From contig CAMLMI010000249.1 in NCBI GenBank assembly GCA_946480965.1, positions 1 to 6,960 of the forward strand: a stretch of 6,960 bases of DNA, given 5' to 3'. Each line of letters opens with the position of its first letter. Position 1 is the first letter of the stretch. Source of the stretch: an uncultured Verrucomicrobiales bacterium (GTDB taxonomy: Bacteria; Verrucomicrobiota; Verrucomicrobiae; Limisphaerales; CANJSG01). Of the stretch, positions 1 through 6,461 are shown piece by piece. The notes beneath the pieces were generated by a model. It saw only the letters and a list, made by a program, of their open reading frames with translations. It was not told the DNA's origin and searched no databases. The position numbers and the translations under genes are program-made.

Positions 1-1611
1 CGACGGCTCTTCCAAGTGCTGACGGCTGGATTGGGAGGTGGAGCCGGAGCGGTCGGGCGCACGGTGCGGGCGGCGTTCGCGGAGTATCCGACGTGGACGA
101 GCGTCGGCGCGTTGCCGGGCCTGGTGCTGTTGGGGGCGTCGGCGTGGCACTGGGGCGCGGGCGGGATCGTCTGGGTCTGGATGGCGGTGGCGGCGGGATT
201 GGCGTTGCTCGGCGCGTTCATTGGCGCGGCGGCGGGCGTGGTGCGCGATGTCCTGTGCGAGCTGCCGTTGAACCACTACGGGCTTTGCCGGGGTCTCGGG
301 GCCGACACCCGTGATGCCGAAACGCCGGCGCTGACGGTCTGGCTGGAGGCGTATCTGCGGAAGACGGCGGGGATGGAAGCGGCGGAGCGTCCGCTGACCT
401 TTGGCGATCTGTGGGGCACGCGGGAGAGCGATCCCGAGATTGAGCCGCGCCGGATCAATCTGGAGATGATGACGAGCAACGTCTCGCACGGGCGGCCGTA
501 TCGGTTGCCGTTCCGGGACGATGCGGACCTGCACGAGAACCACCTCTTCTACTTTCGCCCGGACGAGTTCCGGAAGCTCTTCCCCGAGGCGGTGGTGGAC
601 TGGATGGTCCGGAATCCGCGCGGCCACGAGGACAAGCCGGAGCGCATCGCACGCCGCGAACGGTTGGCCCGGCTCGGCTACCATCCGTTGCCAGCGCCGG
701 CGGATCTGCCGGTGATCGTGGCCACGCGGATGAGCCTGAGCTTTCCCGTGCTGCTGGGGACGGTGCCGCTGCACTGGATTCATCCGGGCTTCCGCAACGG
801 CGAATTGCCGGAGCGCTGCTGGTTCTCCGACGGCGGATTGTGCAGCAACTTCCCGCTGCATTTCTTCGACGCCGCCGTGCCGCGTCGGCCGACGTTCAGC
901 ATCGATCTGACGGAGAAACCGGCGGGCACGCCCAAGGCGGAGCTAGGGCCGGAGATGGACACCACGAACAACCTGCCGCTCCAAGAACGCTGGAACCGGT
1001 TCGACACGGAGACGCCGTTCCGCCCCGGGATTCCGCCGAGGGAAAAGCCCGTGGCCGCGCGGTTCCCCAGCTTTGTCATGGCGTTGATCCAGACGATGCA
1101 GAACTGGACGGACGCGACGCAGGGGCGGTTGCCGGGCTTCCGCGACCGGATCGTGCGGGTGCCGCTCACGCCGGACGAAGGCGGCCTGAATCTCGACATG
1201 CCGAAGCACTTGATCGAGGCGTTGACCGAACGGGGCGAACAGGCAGCGGACGCGCTCTTGGAGCATTTCCACCATCCGGCAGACGGCCAGGTGATGACGT
1301 GGGACAATCACCGGTGGATTCGGCTCCGGGCCTACTTGGCGGGACAGGAGAAGTCGCTGACTCAGCTGCTCAACGCCATCGACCACGCCGAGAACGGCGA
1401 CCGTAACTACGAGCAATGGCTCCAGGATCTGATCGCGGCCGAGCGCGACGGCGAGCACGCGCCGAGCTATCTGATGAACAAGGTCCAGTTGCAGTCCGCG
1501 CTAGATACGTTGCGGGCTCTGCGCGCGATCCGGGGCCAGTGGCCGATGTATCGCGCGTCGCACCGCGCCCCGAAGCCCCGCGCCGAGCTGCGGCCCCGGG
1601 CGCAGATTTGA
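1..1611 (+). CDS. Patatin-like phospholipase, C-terminal part (5' end outside window)
   Basis: Patatin-family enzymes are serine lipid acyl hydrolases that use a Ser-Asp dyad, with the Ser in GxSxG and the Asp in a DGG/DGA motif. Numbering from the GTG at 16, the second motif is clear: FSDGGLCSNFP at 270-280, with Asp272 the likely catalytic residue. The conserved-looking stretch ATRMSLSFPVLL (236-247) precedes it. No GxSxG is visible. The frame is open through base 1 (RRLFQ precedes the GTG), so the nucleophile should lie upstream and the GTG is probably internal. Residues 32-78 are strongly hydrophobic and Gly/Ala-rich, enough for two membrane helices, which would tether the enzyme to the membrane. 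PLTFGDLW (126-133) and a segment around SNVSHGRPYRLPF (154-166) also fit large bacterial patatin-like proteins. A charged C-terminal region of about 150 residues follows the core; I assign it no function. The gene ends with TGA and converges on the permease operon. The family call is confident; substrate is unknown. Confidence 0.85.
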   Translation, partial: RRLFQVLTAGLGGGAGAVGRTVRAAFAEYPTWTSVGALPGLVLLGASAWHWGAGGIVWVWMAVAAGLALLGAFIGAAAGVVRDVLCELPLNHYGLCRGLGADTRDAETPALTVWLEAYLRKTAGMEAAERPLTFGDLWGTRESDPEIEPRRINLEMMTSNVSHGRPYRLPFRDDADLHENHLFYFRPDEFRKLFPEAVVDWMVRNPRGHEDKPERIARRERLARLGYHPLPAPADLPVIVATRMSLSFPVLLGTVPLHWIHPGFRNGELPERCWFSDGGLCSNFPLHFFDAAVPRRPTFSIDLTEKPAGTPKAELGPEMDTTNNLPLQERWNRFDTETPFRPGIPPREKPVAARFPSFVMALIQTMQNWTDATQGRLPGFRDRIVRVPLTPDEGGLNLDMPKHLIEALTERGEQAADALLEHFHHPADGQVMTWDNHRWIRLRAYLAGQEKSLTQLLNAIDHAENGDRNYEQWLQDLIAAERDGEHAPSYLMNKVQLQSALDTLRALRAIRGQWPMYRASHRAPKPRAELRPRAQI

Positions 1612-1793
1612 GCTGGAACGATGTGGTGGGAGCCCGGGCGGTCACGTTCACGCGGCCGCGTTTCAAGCTAGCAAGAGCGTAATTCCGGGACGGTCGTTCT
1701 CCGCGCAGAAAGGTGTTCGTCCCACGCGGCCGACCAACCCTTCTTTGGATTCAGGCTGGTCTCTCGGACGTGGCCGTGCGCGCTTCTTTTCAC
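1612..1793. other. 3' intergenic stretch between convergent genes
   Basis: No convincing gene is seen here. The stretch separates the patatin stop codon from the terminator hairpin. It contains a perfect 12-base palindrome, ACGCGGCCGCGT (1650-1661), the 8-base palindrome GCCCGGGC (1632-1639), and a 6-base inverted repeat, GGGACG (1687-1692) with CGTCCC (1718-1723). In GC-rich DNA such short palindromes can arise by chance. The stretch would be transcribed as a 3' untranslated region of about 180 bases if the patatin transcript ends at the terminator. Confidence 0.4.
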
Positions 1794-1839
1794 GGCGCCT
1801 CTCCGGATGAGAGCTTGTCCGGAGAACCGCGCCTTTTTT
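1794..1839 (+). terminator. Rho-independent terminator after the patatin gene
   Basis: An outer stem of GGCGC (1794-1798) with GCGCC (1829-1833) encloses a perfect 8-base inner stem, TCTCCGGA (1800-1807) with TCCGGAGA (1818-1825), around a 10-base loop. A small asymmetric internal bulge (one base against three) separates the two stems. Six consecutive T residues (1834-1839) follow immediately, so the signal is oriented for plus-strand transcription. It lies 182 bases beyond the patatin stop. Read on the minus strand the hairpin is not followed by a T-run, so it is not an obvious terminator for the permease operon. Confidence 0.75.
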
Positions 1840-1886
1840 GGAAGCGCAGGCTGTTTTCCTTCGTTCGGAACCCAGCAACAAGACTC

Positions 1887-3536
1887 TTAGCCCCGAGTCG
1901 AAGGGACAGGCGGGCCGTCCGGCTTCGCGGTTCCACCGGATTCTTCCTCGCTGGCTTCGCGAAACGGCAACGCGAGTTCGCAGGGGTTCTTGGCCAGCGA
2001 TTCCAAGGCTTCGTTGAGATGGTTCTGGCCGATGCTCCAGCAGGCTGCAGCCGCCATGAAGGCGAACATTCCTCCGACCATAAACGGAATCAGCCAGTGC
2101 TCATCGAACACCGAAAAGAGAGATATGGCGAAGATGCAGCCCGGCAACGCCCATCCGAAGCCGAACGTGGAAAAGAGCGCCACCAGGCGATTCGGCCGAA
2201 GCAGTCCAAAGGCGAAACCCATGATCGCCACCCCGAAGATCTCGCCGGCGCCGCAGAGACCGAAGAGCACGAGAAGAGCGGCGGTTTCGAGCCGTTCGCC
2301 CTCGACGAGTCCATCGCTCCAACCGCGAAGCAGGCATAGACCAACGGCGGTCCCGAGTGCCGTTAGATACGGCATCAACAATGGCAGCCCCAGCCCACGG
2401 ACAAACCCGACACGGAGCTCCGCAAGGGTCAACGGGGTGGTCAGAACCATTTCGAGGGCGCCGGAAGTTCTCTCCGAGCGGGCCCGTTCGATGCCCGAGG
2501 TCGCTGCGAGGAGCTTGATGCCGTTGAAGCAAAGCCAGGTGAAGAACCAGGTCGCGGTCATCTGCGTTCCGGCATCGAAGGTGAAAGCCCACCCCATTCC
2601 ACCGATGGCCGAGGCGGCAACGGCCCAGGCGTTGAGCGAGGTCGAACGGTTTCGGCGGACCAGCCATTCGGTCGGGCGTTGTTCCAGCACCCGGCATAAC
2701 GAGCCGCGACGGCTCCGGCCACCGAAGCGCAACCATTGCAACCATCGAGTCCAGGCATTTGCCCGATGATCGGCGACACGACCGCGGACCAAGCGACGGC
2801 ATTGCCATGCTGCGATCCCGATCATCGCCCACGCCTCGGTTTGCGTGGCCGAGATGTTCGCGAGAAAATCAATCCATTCATCGGCGCTTTGGACCTTCAC
2901 GGAGAGAGGAATGCCGCATCCGGGCAGAAACCACCGGACCAGGCGAACCGCTTCTGGCCTGTCGCCGGCCCCCTGCCAAGCAAGGGCGACCCAACTGGCG
3001 ATCGCCGACGCCAGGAGAAAGCACGCCGCCGCGACCGTGGGATTGCCGTCTTCGCGGCTGAGCGCCGCCACGAGCAACCCAACCGCAAGCGACCAGAAGG
3101 CGAGGTTGACCATCGCCATCGAGGACAGCAGCACGTCTAGCCCGGTAACCCCTCCTGCCAACACCATAATGCCCGACGCGGGCGCCATCACGAGCAGGAG
3201 GGAAAAGGGCAGCATCAACTGGCCGACCAGCTTGGCCAGCAATACCTGCATTGGACGGAGCGGCGTGATGAAAAGCAGCGCGAGCGTTCCCTGGTGGCGT
3301 TCATCGGTCAGGGACGGCGCGGTGAGGGCCGCTCCGCAGAACTGGGCCAGCATGAAGCCCACCCAGAGCATGAAGTAGAATCCGCCCTGGCCGGGGTTGG
3401 TGGAAGCGCTGGCGGATTCGGCCGAGAGCACCGCCAGGAACGCAGCCATCGCGAGCAACGAACGGATGGTGAAAACCCACCCTTTCCGGCCAAAGGTGCG
3501 AAGTTCGCGTTCGATCACTGGCGGCAGTTGAACCAT
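1887..3536 (-). CDS. ABC-2 type transporter permease, tandem two-half form (second gene of operon)
   Basis: This 549-residue integral membrane protein is the channel part of an ABC transporter; the driving ATPase is not encoded nearby. The chosen start gives MVQLPPVIERELR, which matches the start of the upstream paralogue (MRFLPIIERELR). The frame is open 50 codons further, but that extension is Arg/Ser/Pro-rich and overlaps the neighbour. About 12 hydrophobic segments are visible, near 22-38, 52-73, 104-127, 134-160, 166-187, 235-247, 303-320, 328-346, 383-404, 418-446, 450-475 and 481-501. The ABC-2 cytoplasmic signature occurs twice: DERHQGTLALLFITPL (78-93) and ERTSGALEMVLTTPL (355-369). 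Two permease halves therefore appear fused. The hydrophilic tail from 525 is Pro/Glu/Ser-rich. The gene begins 10 bases after the upstream stop, with GAGG at 3550-3553 as a rather distant ribosome binding site, so translation is probably coupled. Third-position GC looks lower than in the paralogue. Cargo is unknown. Confidence 0.85.
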   Translation of the reverse strand: MVQLPPVIERELRTFGRKGWVFTIRSLLAMAAFLAVLSAESASASTNPGQGGFYFMLWVGFMLAQFCGAALTAPSLTDERHQGTLALLFITPLRPMQVLLAKLVGQLMLPFSLLLVMAPASGIMVLAGGVTGLDVLLSSMAMVNLAFWSLAVGLLVAALSREDGNPTVAAACFLLASAIASWVALAWQGAGDRPEAVRLVRWFLPGCGIPLSVKVQSADEWIDFLANISATQTEAWAMIGIAAWQCRRLVRGRVADHRANAWTRWLQWLRFGGRSRRGSLCRVLEQRPTEWLVRRNRSTSLNAWAVAASAIGGMGWAFTFDAGTQMTATWFFTWLCFNGIKLLAATSGIERARSERTSGALEMVLTTPLTLAELRVGFVRGLGLPLLMPYLTALGTAVGLCLLRGWSDGLVEGERLETAALLVLFGLCGAGEIFGVAIMGFAFGLLRPNRLVALFSTFGFGWALPGCIFAISLFSVFDEHWLIPFMVGGMFAFMAAAACWSIGQNHLNEALESLAKNPCELALPFREASEEESGGTAKPDGPPVPSTRG

Positions 3537-3546
3537 GCGCCGTGAG

Positions 3547-5238
3547 CTACCTCGCTCCTCCCGGCAGCGGCGGCGGGCTGCGGCGCATCGCGGAGAAGAT
3601 CCGGGCGAAGAGGCCGCCTCCGTCCTTGCGCTGGCCGATGGCTTCGCTGCGGAACCGGAGCCGCAGCCGCGTGGAGGCATACGCATACCAGCCGACGGAG
3701 TTGCCGACGGCCAGGGCGAGCCAGAAGAGGATGACGGCGATGCCGGAGAGTTCTCCCCGGAACCGGAAGGGCAGGATCGCGGTGAAGGACATGGCGGCGA
3801 TGAAGACCGCCCAGGGCAGGGCCAGGATGCGGGTCACGGTCTTGGTCACGGCCGCGTTGGCCCGGCGATGCGTCAGGCCGAGCCACATCGACAGCACGGG
3901 AATCGCGACGAGATCGGCGGCGAGCGCGATGAAGCCCGCGATCCACACGAGGGCCATCGTCCCCTGCTCGGAGCCGGACATTTCCCCCATGAACCGCGCG
4001 AAGAGCAGCACATCCACCAGCAGCAGGCAAAGCACCGGGCCGCGGAACTGCCGCACGAGCGACTGCTTCTGTCCCCGGAGGATGTCCGACACGCTCATCG
4101 CGGAGCAGAGCAGGAGCTCGATCGCGCCGCTGTTCCGGTCCTGGTTGAACTGCCGGCACGCGGCCGAGGCGACGAGCAGCTTGATCGAGGTGTGGAGGAT
4201 GATGGCGGTGAAGAGGCACCAACCGGCGTCGAGCCAATCATTGGGCCAGAGCAGCAGCCCGCCGAACCACAGCGCGCCCAGCACGCCGAAGACGATCCAG
4301 GGCATGGCTTGCTGGAGGCGGTTCCGTTGGCAGAGCCAGAGCACGGGATTGATCTCCAGCAGGAAGCGGCGCGGGGTGGAGAGGGTGAATCCGGCGGTGG
4401 TCCCGGTTGAACCGGGCGTGGACGCGGCTCCAGCTTTGGGCGAAGAGCCTGCGCCCATCGCTTCGCGCCGGAAGACGGAGGGCAAGATCCACGCGGCGGC
4501 GACGAGGCAGACGACGATCTCCACGGAGGTGGTGACGAGCGCGAGCTGGAAGGTCCACCAAGCTTCGGGCTTGGTGTATTCCCCCGAGAGCGCGACGACG
4601 ACCGGTGCGCCAGAGCTGAGGCCGAGCAGCGATTCCGCTTCGGAGTTCCCCACCAATCCCAGTTCGTGGCCGATGGCCAGGCCCAGCAACGGTCCGCCGA
4701 GCGAGAGGATCATCAGCAGCACGGCCGCGCCGAGCGAAGCGCGGTCGTCGCGGAAGACCACGGAGCAGAGGAGGCCGATGGCGAGCGACAGCGCCAGCAG
4801 CCCGAGCAGCGCCACCAGCAGCAGCCCGAAGCTCTTCAAGGTGACGCCGCCGAGCAGGAACGGCAGGGCGAAGAGCGGGAAGACCGAGAGCAGGCTCAAC
4901 AGCGCCTGGACCGTCGCGGCGCCGAGTTTGCCGAGCGCGATGTCGGCCCCGCGCAGATCGGTGAGGAACAGGAGGCCGAGCGTTCCCTCGCGTTTCTCCA
5001 CGCTCAGGCAGTCGGACGTGAGCCGCAGTCCGGCGAAAGCGCAGATGAAGGCCGTGAGCCCGCCCAGCACGCCGAAGAGGATGCGCCCAATGTTGAAGGG
5101 CGCTTCATTGACCGAGGCGAGCAGAACCCAGAAGGCGATGACGGTGAGCACGGCGACCGCGCCGACCCGGCCCCAATACGTGCGCGGCTTGCGCCCGGCG
5201 ACCCGCAGCTCGCGTTCGATGATCGGCAGGAACCTCAT
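3547..5238 (-). CDS. ABC-2 type transporter permease, tandem two-half form (first gene of operon)
   Basis: This 563-residue polytopic membrane protein forms the translocation path of an ABC transporter. The start MRFLPIIERELR was chosen because it matches the paralogue downstream. The frame stays open to 5451, but the added 71 residues are Arg/Pro-rich, lack hydrophobic pattern and lie in the divergent intergenic region. Roughly 12 membrane segments are visible, the first near 24-41 and 50-70 and the last near 470-490 and 498-517. The first-half signature is EKREGTLGLLFLTDL (81-95) and the second-half one is QDRNSGAIELLLCSA (366-380). A Gly/Ser/Thr/Pro-rich linker (about 261-288) joins the halves, and NPVLWLCQRNR (297-307) opens the second half, matching PTEWLVRRNR in the neighbour. 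The C-terminal tail is basic and ends in a Pro/Gly-rich stretch. No clear Shine-Dalgarno sequence precedes the ATG. The strand-specific membrane pattern marks this as the real gene over its long antisense frame. Transported substrate is unknown. Confidence 0.88.
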   Translation of the reverse strand: MRFLPIIERELRVAGRKPRTYWGRVGAVAVLTVIAFWVLLASVNEAPFNIGRILFGVLGGLTAFICAFAGLRLTSDCLSVEKREGTLGLLFLTDLRGADIALGKLGAATVQALLSLLSVFPLFALPFLLGGVTLKSFGLLLVALLGLLALSLAIGLLCSVVFRDDRASLGAAVLLMILSLGGPLLGLAIGHELGLVGNSEAESLLGLSSGAPVVVALSGEYTKPEAWWTFQLALVTTSVEIVVCLVAAAWILPSVFRREAMGAGSSPKAGAASTPGSTGTTAGFTLSTPRRFLLEINPVLWLCQRNRLQQAMPWIVFGVLGALWFGGLLLWPNDWLDAGWCLFTAIILHTSIKLLVASAACRQFNQDRNSGAIELLLCSAMSVSDILRGQKQSLVRQFRGPVLCLLLVDVLLFARFMGEMSGSEQGTMALVWIAGFIALAADLVAIPVLSMWLGLTHRRANAAVTKTVTRILALPWAVFIAAMSFTAILPFRFRGELSGIAVILFWLALAVGNSVGWYAYASTRLRLRFRSEAIGQRKDGGGLFARIFSAMRRSPPPLPGGAR

Positions 5239-5494
5239 TGGCCGTGGAGTAGAACGGGGGACCGGGCGGCGGTCGAGCGAAAGGTCGTGGGGGCGGCCCG
5301 GCCGGGCAGGGGGCGTCGCCCACCGGGGTCCGGCCTGCCGCCGCCGAGCCCGCGTCTGTGCCGGAAAACGCCCACAGTCCGGTTTGAACCTCCTCTGGCC
5401 GAGGTGGTCCCATCTTCGTCTCCGATTTGTTCCGGGGATAACCGTTGGCAAATGGACCGGTGTTCACTACGTTCCCGGCCTTTACTCAGGAACC
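5239..5494. promoter_or_regulatory. Divergent intergenic control region
   Basis: This 256-base stretch lies between the starts of the leftward permease operon and the rightward permease gene, so it should hold promoters for both. The left part is extremely GC-rich and contains a perfect 12-base palindrome, GCCCGGCCGGGC (5296-5307), plus GGCAGG (5305-5310) with CCTGCC (5334-5339), which could form a hairpin in the leader of the leftward transcript. The right part, from about 5410, is richer in A and T and holds the only promoter-like sequence I could recognise. I found no convincing promoter for the leftward operon. Confidence 0.5.
5445..5473 (+). promoter_or_regulatory. Candidate sigma-70-type promoter for the rightward permease gene
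   Basis: TTGGCA (5445-5450) matches the -35 consensus TTGACA at five of six positions. It is followed after 17 bases by TACGTT (5468-5473), a weak -10 box matching TATAAT at three of six. Transcription would begin near 5480, giving a leader of about 15 bases that includes AGGA (5488-5491) shortly before the ATG at 5495. Spacing is ideal but the -10 box is poor, so this is a candidate only. Confidence 0.3.
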
Positions 5495-6460
5495 ATGCGT
5501 CAATTTTTGACCATCGCAGTCAATGCCTTCATGGAGCTGGTGCGGCAGCCGGTCTTCCTGCTGCTGATGTCGGCCTCCACGGTCTTCTGCGTGGCGTTGT
5601 CCTGCGTGAACTACTTCGGCTTCGGCGACGAACCGAAGCTGGTCCGCAACAGCGTGCTGGCGGTGATGCTGCTTTCCGGCCTGTTCGGCGCGGTCCTGAG
5701 CGCCTCGGCCTCGGTGGCCCGGGAGATCCGCACCGGCACGGCGTTGGCCGTCCTCTCCAAGCCTGTCGGTCGAGCCCAGTTCCTCATTGCCAAGTTTGTG
5801 GGCTTGGCTGCGGTGCTCGCCCTGATCACCTACATCAACCTCCTCGGCTGCCTCTCGGCCTCCAAGATGGCCTTCGACGCCTATGGTTCCACCGATTACC
5901 GCTCGCTCTCGATCTTCGTGGCGGCGGTGGTGGGGGCCTACGTGGTGGGCGGGTTCAGCAACTATTTCCTGCGCCGCAACTTCGTGGCCGACGCCTCCTT
6001 CGCCCTCGTGGTGCTGCTAACCCTCGCCTTCGGGCTGATCTGGGCGCTGGAGCGGGAGGCCCGGATCTTCACGGACAAGCCGATGGTGAACTGGCAGATG
6101 GTGCCGTGCGCCGTCCTGATCCTCTTCGCCCTCTGGATTCTGGCCGCCTTGGCCCTGGCGCTTTCCACCCGGCTGGACGTGATCCCCACGCTGGCGCTGT
6201 GCAGCGGCATCTTTCTGCTGGGGCTGATGTCCGACTATCTCTTTGGCCGCCCGGCGAGCGAGGGTTCGCTCTGGGCGAACGTGATGTATGCCGTGACGCC
6301 AAACTGGCAGCTCTTCTGGGCGGTGGACGCGCTGGACACGAGCAAGGCCAAGATCATCCCGTGGGCCTATGTCGCGAAGGCCTTCGGCTACGTGGCCGCC
6401 TACGCGGGCGCGGCGCTGGCGCTGGCCCTGATGCTGTTTGAAGACCGTGAACTGAGCTGA
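5495..6460 (+). CDS. ABC-2 type transporter permease, single-half form
   Basis: This 321-residue membrane protein resembles ABC-2 permease components of the NosY-like kind, which pair with a cytoplasmic ATPase. The start MRQFLTIAVNAFMEL was chosen because a short amphipathic N-terminus leads into the first helix and AGGA lies just upstream; the same frame is open far to the left, but only as the antisense shadow of the leftward permease gene. Hydrophobic segments lie near 17-38, 50-72, 97-120, 138-157, 167-185, 202-223, 229-249 and 294-315. The cytoplasmic ABC-2 signature is REIRTGTALAVLSKPVGRAQF (76-96), placed between the second and third helices as in the other two permeases here. LSTRLDVIPTLALCSG (223-238) begins another helix, followed by SDYLFG. 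The length fits one permease half, so it would act as a dimer or with a partner. The TGA stop is one base from the next ATG, pointing to a shared transcript. Cargo is unknown. Confidence 0.87.
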   Translation: MRQFLTIAVNAFMELVRQPVFLLLMSASTVFCVALSCVNYFGFGDEPKLVRNSVLAVMLLSGLFGAVLSASASVAREIRTGTALAVLSKPVGRAQFLIAKFVGLAAVLALITYINLLGCLSASKMAFDAYGSTDYRSLSIFVAAVVGAYVVGGFSNYFLRRNFVADASFALVVLLTLAFGLIWALEREARIFTDKPMVNWQMVPCAVLILFALWILAALALALSTRLDVIPTLALCSGIFLLGLMSDYLFGRPASEGSLWANVMYAVTPNWQLFWAVDALDTSKAKIIPWAYVAKAFGYVAAYAGAALALALMLFEDRELS

Positions 6461-6461
6461 C

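Noticed and set aside
1650..1661. Perfect 12-base palindrome as a protein binding site
   Set aside because: It is made almost only of G and C in a GC-rich region, lies between convergent genes, and is not repeated elsewhere in the window as far as I could see.
1882..1899. Small hairpin GACTC/GAGTC around the stop codon of the leftward operon as a terminator
   Set aside because: The stem is only five bases and the sequence after it on the minus strand lacks a T-run. No clear terminator for this operon was found.
1713..2339. Plus-strand frame of 208 codons starting in the convergent intergenic region
   Set aside because: Most of it lies antisense to the well-supported permease gene, it crosses the terminator hairpin, and it has no recognisable motifs.
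5239..5451. N-terminal extension of the leftward permease to an upstream ATG
   Set aside because: The 71 extra residues are Arg/Pro-rich and the paralogue begins at the matching IERELR position, so the ATG at 5238 is favoured.
3542..5494. Plus-strand coding region upstream of, and in frame with, the permease at 5495
   Set aside because: It is antisense to a gene with two ABC-2 signatures and about 12 membrane segments. Its own peptide is low in hydrophobic pattern and biased to Ser, Arg and Pro.
4666..6441. A second long plus-strand frame of 591 codons
   Set aside because: It is rich in Gln, Glu, Arg and Gly with no domain pattern, and it overlaps both permease genes in a different frame. 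It is a shadow of GC-rich coding sequence.
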